Shown piece after piece: positions 7,044-18,900 of a stretch of DNA of 40,383 bases. Source of the stretch: Candidatus Methanomethylophilaceae archaeon. Lineage in GTDB: Archaea > Thermoplasmatota > Thermoplasmata > Methanomassiliicoccales > Methanomethylophilaceae. How positions within the stretch are numbered: the first letter of the stretch is position 1; each line of letters begins with the position of its first letter. The notes beneath the pieces were generated by a model. It was given only the letters and a program-made list of their open reading frames with translations, was not told where the DNA came from and made no database searches. The position numbers and the translations under genes are program-made. The stretch lies in the NCBI GenBank assembly GCA_017519045.1, contig JAFWTC010000010.1:1-40383 (forward strand), written 5' to 3'.

Positions 7044-8657
7044 TCAGCGGAACTCCACTATGTCCCTCAGCCCCTCGATGACGGCCGGGTCGTCTATGGC
7101 CCTGCGCAGGTCCTCCAGGTCCTTGTAAGGCCTTTCCAGCACGATCTTGGCCGCCCTCTTCTTCCCGATTCCCGGAAGGGCCTCCATGGCGTCCAAGGGC
7201 ATGGAGTTGACGTCGAAGGGGTAAGTGACGCCGGTGATCGAGCGGAACCCCCATCCGGTGACGAAGACGTCATGGAAGCGTTCGGTCTCCAGCCTGTAGG
7301 GGACGCCGACCAGGAGCGGATAGGAGCCGATCTGCCTGCCGAAGGTGACGGACCCGTCCGCGAGCTCCATGTAGACGTCCTTGAGGACGGTCCCGTACGG
7401 GGCCACGCGCTCCAGCATGGCGCGGTCGATCTCCTCGCGCACGTCCTCCTTGAACTTCTTGAAGGTCCTCTGGTCGACCCTGGTCTTGAACTCGCGCCTC
7501 ACCGGGAGGACCTGGCGGATGTTTATGCGCCTTATCATGAGGCCTTCGTCGCGGACCTTCCTGAGGAAGTCCAGGTCCATGGCGTAGGTGGCCCTGGTCT
7601 CCCCGTCGAGTCCGCAGATGATGTTGATCCCGGGAAGGAGCCTCGGCATGCCCCTGGGGCCCCTTTCCTTTCCGACTTCGTTGATCATCCTGACAGCGTC
7701 CAGGACCTGCTCAGCGGTGCTGTTCAGGTTGTTCTCCATGAACACCCGGGGGTCGGCGGACTCCATCCCGAGCGCGAGGACGTCGCCGTCGGTGCAATGG
7801 CGGGCTATGGACCCCAGTACCTCGCGGGACTCGTCCGGCCATGTGGATATAACCGCGGCGTCGGCGTTGTCCACATGGACGGTGTCGAACCCCAATGATT
7901 CCAGGCCGGAGAACAGCCTCTCGGCCACGGAGGGGTCCGGCCTGGGGACGGGCGAGTCGTCGGGGGACCCGTAGGACACGATGCAGGTCTGCCCCCCGAT
8001 CCTGACGTTCCTGACGCCCAGCTCCCTGAGCTTGGAGGCTTCGGCGAGGACATCCTCGGGGGACCTGGACAAGGGCCTGCCTTTCAACGGCTCTATGCAA
8101 TAGGAGCACCCTCCCGTGGCGTACCTGTGGCACCCGCGGTAGGTCTCTATCTCAGCCACCAGGGGCTGGGGGAAGTCCTGATGCTGGGCGACGATGTCCG
8201 CGCCGAGGAGCATCCACCTGTTCCATTCGTCCAGGGTGCGGAGCCTCTCGCCCACCTCTTTTCCGGAGATGCCGTCGTACAGGGAGGCGGCAAGGTCCTT
8301 CTTTATGGCGAAGTCGAACTTCTCGGCGATTTTGGAGTCCGCGGCGGATCCCCCGATCAGGCGCCAGCCCTTGAGCCTCGGGAGGAGGGAGTCCAGCTCC
8401 TTCAGGGACAGCGGCATGGAGCGGAGATACTTCCCGGGGACGGTGTTCCCGGAGAGGACGACGGACACGGAGGCGTCGGGAACCCTCTTCCCCTGGCGGA
8501 CCATGTCTGCGGACATGTACTCCACCCTGTCCGCCCCGGCGTCCAAGGCGGCGCCCGCTACGGCGCGTATCATCGGGGATACGTACGGAGGGACGCCGAG
8601 GGCGGCCGGGTCGTCGATGTAGCCGTCGATCAGAAGGACGGAGATCTCCCTGGGCAT
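7044..8657 (-). CDS. Radical SAM protein with C-terminal helix-hairpin-helix (COG1031 type)
   Basis: A 537-residue protein. The radical SAM cluster motif lies near residues 175-186 as C-H-R-Y-A-T-G-G-C-S-Y-C, a C-x7-C-x2-C spacing rather than the common C-x3-C-x2-C. A TIM-barrel region follows with G-M-E-S-A-D and L-P-G-I-N-I-I-C-G-L-D-G-E-T. The C-terminus carries a helix-hairpin-helix (A-L-P-G-I-G-K-K-R-A). This combination matches the archaeal COG1031 group, whose reaction is not established; the HhH suggests nucleic-acid contact. The stop is TGA. The ATG at 8657 has no Shine-Dalgarno and lies about 25 nt from a TATA element, so it is likely leaderless. priL follows downstream and may be co-transcribed. 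Confidence 0.85.
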   Translation of the reverse strand: MPREISVLLIDGYIDDPAALGVPPYVSPMIRAVAGAALDAGADRVEYMSADMVRQGKRVPDASVSVVLSGNTVPGKYLRSMPLSLKELDSLLPRLKGWRLIGGSAADSKIAEKFDFAIKKDLAASLYDGISGKEVGERLRTLDEWNRWMLLGADIVAQHQDFPQPLVAEIETYRGCHRYATGGCSYCIEPLKGRPLSRSPEDVLAEASKLRELGVRNVRIGGQTCIVSYGSPDDSPVPRPDPSVAERLFSGLESLGFDTVHVDNADAAVISTWPDESREVLGSIARHCTDGDVLALGMESADPRVFMENNLNSTAEQVLDAVRMINEVGKERGPRGMPRLLPGINIICGLDGETRATYAMDLDFLRKVRDEGLMIRRINIRQVLPVRREFKTRVDQRTFKKFKEDVREEIDRAMLERVAPYGTVLKDVYMELADGSVTFGRQIGSYPLLVGVPYRLETERFHDVFVTGWGFRSITGVTYPFDVNSMPLDAMEALPGIGKKRAAKIVLERPYKDLEDLRRAIDDPAVIEGLRDIVEFR

Positions 8658-8677
8658 GTCGAGTTATCGACTCCAGC

Positions 8678-8686
8678 GATTATAAC
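8678..8686 (-). promoter_or_regulatory. TATA element for the radical SAM gene
   Basis: On the minus strand GTTATAATC lies about 25 nt before the ATG at 8657, which has no Shine-Dalgarno. This is the spacing expected for a leaderless archaeal transcript. Confidence 0.55.
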
Positions 8687-8718
8687 GTATGGTCGAGGGT
8701 TCTGATTGTGTAGCGGTT

Positions 8719-9879
8719 TCACGAGGATGTGACAGCGGGGGACAGACCAGAATGGACCAGTGGCCCTACCTCCATTACGTGAAGTGTAGCAGAGCAGGAA
8801 CCGTTCATGATATGGACCTGAAATATTCCAGACAAGTTTTTCAGGGCGCTGGCTTCGATGATTATCGTTCCGGAAATGCCATCCACTCTGGTGTCGTCGT
8901 TACCGTATTCCGCATATACTTCGTTGACGTCTTCGGCTTGCACATGAATGACGAGGTCGTCTCCGTTGGCTATGGCGCAGTGTCCTCTTTGGGTGCAATT
9001 CCATGTGTTCGATCCAACGCTATACTTGAAGAAGTCTTCAGGAAACATAAACTGGCAGGTGAAATTGGTCTTTTCAATCGTATTTACGTCCGTCTCTCCT
9101 ATTGCATAGATTGTGAAGTTCTTTGTTGAATCCCCGTCCATTAGCGATTCCGCGAGCTTTCCTGAAATCGAGCCGTCCAATTTCATTCCGATTCCGTCAG
9201 GGAGCCCCACGGCGTAAAAGTCGTAAGCATCGCGAATGTAGGTGCCGCCTGTGTTGACATATGCGTAAAGCGCCGTCATGTCCTCGTCGAAACCTATCTG
9301 TATACCTTGTTCGCCGAGGGGGACATATTGTGAAGGGTTCTCTGAGAGGTATATCCCGTCGTTGAATGATTCAACGGCGCGTATGTATGCGCAGAAATGA
9401 TATTGCTGGGATACGTGGGCCTGGTCAACCCCGTCCACAATCTCCCAGTCCTCGACGGTAACCCTTATTACGTATCTCCATTCGCCATCGGATTGCCCCA
9501 GATGGAACGATAGGCAATACGCGCCTATGGTTTCGTCATTGTTTCCACGAGAGTATGCTGCCGTGTTTCCATCTTCGCACGCTATTATGTGAGGCCCTTG
9601 GGTGTCTTTTATGAAGCCATAGGACACGAAGCTTCCATTTTCGACATAACCGACCTCAATGCATACCGTGGAATGGTCTCTGAAGGCATTTTTGTTTATG
9701 CCGACGGTTATTGGTATGTAGGAGTTGAATACCGCGATGTAGGGCGTATCGGATGTGCCGAGAATCATTTCTGGGTTTCCAACGCCGCCGTCTCCGTTGC
9801 CGGAGGACGAAGCTGGCATGCACATGGGTGCTAGCAGTATAACTACTGTCAGAACGAGTATGGCGCTTGTCACCCTCAT
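8719..9879 (-). CDS. Exported surface protein with V-H-S-G-L C-terminal tail (paralogue A)
   Basis: No known family covers the whole protein. The ATG at 9879 is preferred over an in-frame ATG at 9972 because GGTGA lies 4 nt before it and it begins directly with a signal peptide (M-R-V-T-S-A-I-L-V-L-T-V-V-I-L-L). The mature part has beta-rich Ig-like segments. One resembles the putative-Ig He_PIG type: D-F-Y-A-V-G-L-P-D-G-I-G-M-K-L-D-G-S-I-S-G-K-L. The last 16 residues, VGPLVHSGLSPAVTSS, are shared with three other genes of this cluster. It probably acts outside the cell. It lies just downstream of the giant surface-protein gene and may be co-transcribed with it. Stop TGA. Confidence 0.7.
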   Translation of the reverse strand: MRVTSAILVLTVVILLAPMCMPASSSGNGDGGVGNPEMILGTSDTPYIAVFNSYIPITVGINKNAFRDHSTVCIEVGYVENGSFVSYGFIKDTQGPHIIACEDGNTAAYSRGNNDETIGAYCLSFHLGQSDGEWRYVIRVTVEDWEIVDGVDQAHVSQQYHFCAYIRAVESFNDGIYLSENPSQYVPLGEQGIQIGFDEDMTALYAYVNTGGTYIRDAYDFYAVGLPDGIGMKLDGSISGKLAESLMDGDSTKNFTIYAIGETDVNTIEKTNFTCQFMFPEDFFKYSVGSNTWNCTQRGHCAIANGDDLVIHVQAEDVNEVYAEYGNDDTRVDGISGTIIIEASALKNLSGIFQVHIMNGSCSATLHVMEVGPLVHSGLSPAVTSS

Positions 9880-9888
9880 GTTTTCACC

Positions 9889-9903
9889 GCCTTCGCTGAA
9901 GGC
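9889..9903 (-). promoter_or_regulatory. Small hairpin next to the ribosome-binding site of paralogue A
   Basis: A 6-bp inverted repeat, GCCTTC / GAAGGC with a 3-nt loop, directly precedes the GGTGA ribosome-binding site of the gene starting at 9879. It could tune translation initiation, but it may be fortuitous. Confidence 0.2.
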
Positions 9904-9987
9904 TCGATATGTACCGGCCACCAAGGGCATTCCGTTGGATTCTGAATGTGAACCATTCTCTTCCTCCTGCACCAGTTGGACATGCCG

Positions 9988-12900
9988 TCATCGGCAGTCG
10001 TACAGCTTGGGGATTACGTATACCTCCGTATTTATCACGAGTGTCTTAGCGCCTGGTCCGAACACCGTCACTTTCACAGGCACCAGGCCGAGCATGTCCG
10101 TCGCATTCAACGTCATCGACAATTTCCCGTCGGTCCATGACGATTCGAATTCCACGTCGGCTTTCTGGACATATGATATGTAGACAACTCCGTCTTTGAA
10201 GATTGCTAGGCCTTCCGGTGTGGTATCGGAGGAGAGGTCCAGTAGTTCCATGGTGTAATGGCCGTCATTCTGTGCGAAGGCAAAGCATGCGTGCTGACTC
10301 ACAACTTCTGTTGAGGATCTGAGGGCGAGGTAAGGGCTCACCGTGACCAGATCCTGTGTGACCGTTATAACTCCGTCGATGTCGTATCTGACGCCGTTGA
10401 CTACGATTGTGAATATCGATTCCGTGTCAGAATCGTAAGTGAACCCTGTGGTGGTGCCGGCTTTTACCCTATATTCCTCATAGTCCTGGTATTCGGTCTT
10501 GGATTTGTATTCTGCCGTGATTCCCATCGTGCCTATCTCGGGATTATAGATCCTGATTATTTGGTCATAGGCCGTGCTCATGGTGTTGAAGACGGAAGCA
10601 TTGCCTATGACGTCCATTTGGCATACAGGGGAGGTGTCGTTGTAGAAGGTTCCTTCTCCGATTCTATCCCATTTATAGAAGGAGTATTTCGACCCTTCTT
10701 TGAAATGGTATGTGAACTGGAGCTGGTCTCCATATCTGACTTTTACAGGAATGTTCGATTCTCCAGCTGAAACGCTTCCTCCCGTGTAGCTTTCTCCGTC
10801 TGCGCTCACGACCCATTCCCAGGATATCCTGCCCTCGTAAGGTGCTTGGACTTCGACCGTGTATTCTATGTTTTTCCATATTGCTGTAAAATGCACGGTG
10901 CTGGGGACTATGACGTATCTGGAATCGGAATAGTACAGGACGTAGCAGTCCACGGGGTCCTCGTCTTCCATGTACCTCCAATGGTCCACTTTGACAATCT
11001 TTCCCATCGGCAGGATTACGTTCTCGATCACCGTGGTGCCGTCGACGGTTTTGCTTTGGGCATACTCCCAGCCGAGCAGGTCATATCCTTGGCGAATAGC
11101 GTCGCTGAAGTGGAACATATAGCTCTCGCCAGTGGAGAACGTCAGCGTTTGCATAGTGTCGGACTTGACGAATACTGGCATGAACTCGATGGTGGTGTGG
11201 CCCTTGTAGCAGTGACTGTATATCTTCTCTCCGAGCTGATGGAATTCGTACATGTCTGTACCTTCGACGGAAGAGGAGTATCCTACTAGCACATAGTCAT
11301 CGAGGTCTTGTCCCTGTATGCTGAAATATGATTTGTCAATGTCGGGTGCCATGAACCATTGATCCACCGCGGTAGACGTCGATATGAAGTATCCTCTTGT
11401 GTTCTTGCTGATCTGTTGTTGGATCGGGTCGGCATCTCCCCTTCCGCTTTGAATTTGTATGGCCGATTGAGGGGTGTTCACGTTTATGCCGCTTATGTAC
11501 ATATTCACGTTGTTGCGAGAACAATTGACTGCTATGAACGTGTCTGACGCATCGATTACTTCTATAGGCGTTTTGCGTGGGTACCTCTCGTCGGCGCCGT
11601 AGTATTTCTCGCCACTGTTGAGGGACATCCATTGGTATCCAGACTCTAATTTAATGCCTGTGTTTGTGGGAGATGGGATGAACTTGTCTCCAATCTGGCA
11701 GGTTATGGTGTTTTCGTTCGTTATGGTGTTTCCATCGCTGACGATGAACCTCAGGGTCGCCTCCGCATTTTTGTATATGGGGGTCATGAGGACGTTGCCG
11801 CCTTCGTATACGTTGAAGCTGGTGCCTGCGTACGTCTTTCCGTTGTAGCTCCATCCGACGAACTCGGCATCCACCGGGGCATCCGGAGGGGCAGGCGGGA
11901 GAATTATCATCTCTCCAATCGTTCCGCTTTTAGTGATAGGGTCATCAACTTCAGGATAGGCCAGGTATTTTTCCGGAGGTATCACTCTGCCGCTTTCATC
12001 GGCCATCAGTCCTGAATCGCCGATCATCCATCCTGCGAACCTCAGGTTTCCGATCGGAGCGACAATTGGAAGATCAACGACATAGCCGATCTTTGCGTCG
12101 TGTGGGATTGTTCCGACCACGGTGCCCTTGCCTCCCGTGGTGAAGGACAGCGTGGCGGACTCTGATGATCCGAGGGTAACGAACTTCGCGATAAGGGTCT
12201 TGGTTTCCGAGGACGTGAACGTGTAGTCCTTTAGCAACTGGTCGTCGAGATACCAGCCTATGAACTTGTTGTTCCCTTTTCCGATGACCTTGGGAAGAAT
12301 CATGACGTCTCCCACTTTACCTTGCACAGGCGTTCCGTTGGGATAATCAGGCATGCTGCCTAGGTTTTCGTCCATTGAGAAAATCACATATGACACGATA
12401 TCTGATTTTTTGACGGCTACGAAGTTTATGAACTCCTCTTCCGTTCCCGATGTGAACGTGTACTTGTCTTTGTAGAGTATGCCGTCGCTAATCCATCCTA
12501 CGTACTTCCCGGACGGAAGCATTATCGTACCGCCGACGGTTGATGTTACGGAACCGACGACCTCGTTGCCGTCCCAGAACTTGGCTTTTGCGACCATGCT
12601 TTCGTCTATATATACCGCGACGAATTCAATTGGGTCGGAGCTGATTGGTACATACTGCTGTCCAGGGGACAGTTCCACCGTTATTGCAGTGTTGGAGGCA
12701 TCAGCCAGCAGATACAGAATGAGCACATTCGCCTCCTCACTCACCACGTTGTTGAAGTTGGGGACTTCGAAAGTGTCGCCTTCGTATACATATCTCCCGA
12801 TTCCGTCAAGTGCTGAGTTTTGTAAGACGGCGACTTCCCAACGAACGTTGGCGTCGTGGAAATTCAATTTGCAGTATTCGGAAGCATCGGTGAGGAAGCT

Positions 12901-15900
12901 TCCGAATTTCTCGCCATACCTCATGTCGGTGTCGAATTGATCCAGGACGTCGTTGCCGTGGACCAGTCTTACTTTGACCAGGATGCCTTTCCATTTCAGA
13001 TGATAGACAGAATCGTCCGTCAGATGTTCCTCTTCCAAGACATTATCGAACTTCTTTTGCTCATAGGAATCGTACCAAACGCCGTCGCTGGTATAGCCTG
13101 GATTGGCGGATTCAAGAATGGCATCGCTCAAGACGAGCTTGTGCAACGGGCTGTAGTCGTTCAAAAGGCAGTAGCGGTCGCCGACATCATAGACGCGGCC
13201 GTCTATCAGCCAGCCCTTGAAGCCAGCCGATTCCGAGGGTTGGGGCAGTAATATGGTTTGACCGCTCTTATAGGTCTGTGTCGGAGAGCCGTCACGCTCG
13301 TGGGTCTCTATCATCGCACTACGCCCGGTGTCGATGACGACAGGCTTGTTTGAATCCTTGATGGCTGCAGAAGGGGATGGCGTGATGCCGTCAGGCAGAC
13401 GAATCGACTCATCGGCCTCGTAAAGCCTCCCTTCCCAGAGCCATCCGGTGAAATCGACTCCGGTGGAGGGTTCGAAAGTATAAGTGTAGCTGTTGTTTTC
13501 GTACAGCGGGACGAATTCTACAGTCTCGTCGGTGTGGATGACGTATTCGTCGCCGGGTTCGTAGTTCTTCCCTTCAGAATACCATGATACGAATCCGGTC
13601 TGGATCGATGGCTGGGGGAATTTCATGATTTTTCCATACTTGGGGCCCTTATGGTCCTCGTCGACTTCTTCGACTTCTTCCATCTCGGAGCCGTCGGTGA
13701 AAACCAGGGTGACGTCAATCATTTTCTTCTTGTCGTAATAAACGGGAATCGCGAAGACGTTGTTCGCATAAGTGACGGTCATCGTGCAGACTTTCCGCCC
13801 TTCGACGTTTTCGATGCCATAGAAGATGTTGTTTATCATCCAGCCTCTGAAGTTTTCGTCTTCAGGCACAGGTAGGCTTATATCCGCACCCTGGCTGGTG
13901 ACTATCATTTCGCCGTAGGTTATGGATGCCAGCTTCTGTTCGTTGAGCATCACGGCGATGAAGTTCATGCCGTCGGGCAACACGTGGACCGTAGGCATGT
14001 ATCCTTCGGATTTTTCGAACAGATGGCCACGGAAAGCCCACCCAACGAAGGATTCGCTGTCGTTGCCAGGATATTCCGAAAGCTGGATTGTATCTCCGAC
14101 CCTTTTTTCGACAATGGATATAATCGTCCCGTTCTGGTCTGCGAACTTGACCTCTACGGTTTCGCTGCTCTCGTCAGGTCCCGGAATGGCAATGAACGAC
14201 ATGGATTCCTGATAAAGGACGACAGTTTCTCCGACACCGTACTCCATTCCGTTGAAGGCCCAGCATACCGCGCCAGTGGGGAGGGCGGGAACATGAACCA
14301 GGCTACCTATGTGCCCGTGTACTACATAATTGCCGAATGCGGCCTTCGCCGCAACGCTCGCGTTCTCGTAGACCGCTTCGGCGTGGGCCGAGTTCCTTGT
14401 GGTCACATCTACAGGGACGACCTGGTCGCCGCTAGGGATCTTGAACGTCGCTTTGAAAGCGTATTTGGCATAGAGTTCCAAGTTCTCTGTCACCGAGGTG
14501 GTGGTGTCGAAGTACCTGGTGCAGCCAGGATCCCTGTACCATCCAGAGAAGTACTCGTACGTCATGGGGTATTGGGATCTGGCTATCTGGTCCCCGTGGG
14601 AAACCGTTATCGTCTTAGCGAGGGTGTAGGGAGGCACAGGTATCGTGACCTCACCTCCTGCCTGTAGGCTGTCCAGCATAGGGTAGTCATAACTCTGGGC
14701 GTAGAATCTGACGGTATACGACGGCATCTTTTCGAGATGAATCGTGAGAGAGAACTTGTTGGTCGTTCCATCGTTGATGACGAAGTGCAGTTTGGGCGCC
14801 TTGCTGAGGTCCGAGACTCCGCTTACGTCGAATCTGAGCGTGGCGCTGAATGCCCCGGTGAGTGCGAAGTCCTTGTGGATGCAACTGTTCAGGGTTCCTC
14901 CCTTTCCGACGGTCCCTACCCAGCCTTGTGATCCGTAATCGTTCAGGTCCGTGTGCATTTCTACGAGGATGCCGCTGTAGTTTTCTACGGAGTCCAGGTT
15001 CAGTATGCCGTTTTGGTATCCGTACGGTATTACGAAGGTCCCGTAGCCCTCATAGGTCAAAGGCATCGATATGGATTCTTTAAGCAAGATGGTCATATCA
15101 TGCCCGATTTCGGTAGCCCCGGCGAAAGAACTCTTGGATTCGGAACAGTATATTCCCACACTGACCATGTTAGTGCACACGGGGACTTGCACCAGGATTC
15201 CGCCAATGTTCATTGTCATATATTCCTGGAATTCCAGGACGATTTCGCCTATGCGGCCCGTGTAGCTCTGATTGCCGTAATATTGCAGGCGTATGTTGAT
15301 TTTGTATGCGTCCTGTCCCCCGGTGCCGTCGCATGCCTCGATGGTTCCGCCGACGATGATGCCGTCGACTTCGTCAAATGTTAGTACGCCATCTCCTGAA
15401 CCGAATCCGAAGGATAGGAGAAAATCGTCTGGCCCTTGTACCGAATTTACAGAATTGACGAATGTGGTGCTGGTCTCATTCATGACGATGCTCGCTCCGG
15501 TATAGCGTATGGCGCTACCGTCCCTTACACGGATAAGCTCGAACGTGATTGGCGATCCGTCGACGTCGGTGCTTAGGACGTCGTCGCTTGAATCGCCGGT
15601 CGCCACCAGAGACACTGTATGTTTCATAGACCCTATCATGGTCCACAGCTTGAATGCGTCGTGACCAGGCCCTTCGACTTTGTCAACGAACGGTATGAGC
15701 TCGAGGAGACCCTCTTTGTATTGCATGAACCGCCCTTCGGAGCCGAGATACCCGTATGCGAAAGCGCCGTAGAAATCGTCTGAGATGTTGTGCTCCAGGA
15801 TTGTGTATCCGCGGATGTTCCCGTACTTCTCCAGATTGCCTCCATGGTCGTCCACGCTGTCATAGGCGGTGTTGAACATCACGCCGGCGCTCAATTTGAT

Positions 15901-18900
15901 GGAGTTCATCGGATTGGACATCGATGTTTTTGCCATCGTGCTGTCGACGTAACTGCCGTAGCCCTTGACGTTATGCATGTCGGAATAGAGGTCGAGCGAG
16001 GACCTTCCAATGAGCCTCAGGTCTTCTATATCGTACAGCGACATCATGTCGGAGGGAGATGGGTCCGAACTGCTGGCTCTTCCTGAAAGGGCTATTGACG
16101 AGCGCACAACGTCGACGACGGAGGCACCTTGAATGGACTCCATGGTATGGGCGGGCTTGTAGTCCTTTATCGTCACGGTCCTCGTCCCAGGGATGAAGAC
16201 GTCAGACTCTTCAGTTCCAACGAGACAGGAATTTCCGGCTCCCATCACGCTTTTGCCCACGTATGCTCCCTTAGAGCCGTCAAACACGATGCTGGAATTA
16301 CCGTAAACTAGCACCTGTGTGGAGGTGACAGATTCGTCCCTGACCCCTATGTCTCCGCCGCCGTAAATCGAGTAGCCTATCCACGACTTCCCTTCTATGG
16401 AGATGTGGGTGTCGCCTGTCATGTATTTCATAAGCCCCCCACCGTATACGGATCCAGCGATTTGTACCCCTTTGTTGTTTTCAGCTGTAGTGCCTTCTAC
16501 GTCGACGTAAGTGTTCCCTTCAACTGGGCCTCTTGCTCCTGCGCCGTAAACGCATGATCCTATTGTCGCATTGTCTAAGATGTCTACGTGTATCGCTCTG
16601 GCTGTGACCTTGGCATAGTCTTCATAATGATCTACTTCGTCGTCATACAGGAATTCATAAGTGAGTGTGGTGTTTTTGTTGGTGAACCATTGAGCGTATA
16701 TCTTATCTCCTGACGGGGATATGAGTATGAGGTTTGTGAAGTCTTGCTCGTCTCCTCCGACCAATGTTTTGTTAGAGGATAATTTGACTCCTCTTCCGGA
16801 ACCGAACACGTCTCCGTCGATTACGGCATTTTCGCATACCGTCACAAAAATCTCGTTGCAATCAGTAGTCGCCACGGGGCCGCGGTCCACCATTCCCGTT
16901 ACATCATTTGAGGTGATGTACCAGTTGTCCACGGGTACACCGTTGTATGACGAAATAGCAGGGACGCTTTTGCCTCCGCCGTAGACATTGCCCTCTACGT
17001 GGGCATTTCCAGATACTGTCACATTTATATCGCCACTAAGGTAGCAGCGACTTCTTCCAGTGCTGTCTGGGAAGCTTTTGTATGGATCTAGACGTTGTCC
17101 TTTGTAGTCGCTGTGTTTTTGTTTTTCGAATCCCCCGGATCCTCCGCCGTAAACGCTTCCGAGTACTGTTCCGCCGGATATATCTACGGTGATGCTGTCT
17201 ATGGGCAGGGTGTTCAAATCATCCATAAGGCCGATCGTCGACCTCATTCCTCCGCCGTAAACGTCGCAGACAGTACCGCCTCTGATCTCTACTTGAATTT
17301 TTCCTCCGTCTATCATCGAGGCGTATTTCGATTCGACGTAGGTGTCGTACCCTCCACCGCAGACGGTCGCAGCGTTCCCAGAATCTTTTACGATAAGGTG
17401 AGTTCCGCCAACACTTTTGTAGTGCTGTTTATTATTGGCATCGGTATTGATTCCGCACATCATGTGGGTGATCGTGGAACAGCCCGACAGTTCTACATTA
17501 GCGGTACCTTTCACCTCGGCGCTGTAGACCCTTCCGCCTCCTTGGACATCCCATGCCAATGATTCTCCGGAAACATATAGGTTGGAGTCGCGGCACACGA
17601 TAGCTTGGGTTCCATGTCCTGTGCTTCCTCCGCCAATCGTTACGACTCCCTCAGTGATATTTAATCTATCATAGTTGGTGCCTTGCGGCTTTACATTGAC
17701 CTTGTAAGGCCATTCTGGCAGGATCGGAGCTGTTTTTGAGATTTTGAACGGAGTGGGGTCTGTGAAGGACTCTCCGGTAAGGAAAGTCATTGCATAACTA
17801 TTCGGTACCATGTAGGAATTGACAATGTAGGAATGCGTAGAACCGCTGATACTTGATGCATTCCCGGCTGAGCCACCTGCAAATGTATCGAGGACTGTGG
17901 CGTTTTTCAGTACGGTGTAAGTGGAGCAATAGTCTTTTGGCTGAGTTTGCGATATGTACTTCGTTGTAGTGTTTGGTCCGCTTTTGTATTTTAGTTCTGG
18001 ACCTTTGTTCTCAACTTCCCCGATGTTTCTACTGAAATTGCCGCCGCTGACATTGTACCAGGTTCCGCTATGGATGAGCAGGAGGGTACTAATTTTTTCT
18101 TCATCTTCTCTGTAAGGAAAAACGTTCACATTTTCGTGGTCGTTGTTGATAATGTCGCTGGTTATGGCTCCACCTCTCAGTACGGCATACCCAGACGCTG
18201 CACCGCCGTTGTTAAACGACAGGATGCCTGTGCCTATGATTAAGGGGTACCCGCAGCCGGCTATGCCGTTTTGAGCATGTCCGTGTTTTCCGTCACTCTT
18301 GAAGTTGAAACCTATGTCGTCAATTATTGTGGCTCCGCCCATTTTGAATTCATATTTAATTTGGAGGGTTCCATTGTCATCGCATCCTTCGATGCATCCC
18401 ACTTTGCCAGGTCCAGGCTCTGAACGTATCGTCATAGGTTTAGAGGTCGTGACGCCGGACACATGAATTGAATCGCCGTGCTTTACAAGGAGGATATTGG
18501 TGTATGGGTCATTGCTAAAATAGTTTTGAACGTCTCTCAGAACTTTGCTATGGGTGTCTGTTTCTATTTGTATGCCGTCTAATGGGGATGTCGATGTATG
18601 GACCGTGGCTTGCAACAGATTAGGCTCTGGATTACTGACAATTGCCCAGTTATTTACAGTGCTCCATGTGGCGTAGATGTGCATTACGTCGTTCTCGGAG
18701 ACAGCCTTCTTAGTTGTCCCGTCCATGCGGTATGACGTATACTTGCCTGCGCTGTTTTTTTCGATAAATAGCATGTTGTCTTTCAAGTCGTTCTCGGACA
18801 GTACTTCGCCAGGGTAATGTACGGGGACGTCGCCTGCATCTTTATATTTCCATCCGGTGAATACTACCGTGTTGCCGACTTTGTAATCCTTGATCTCGAG

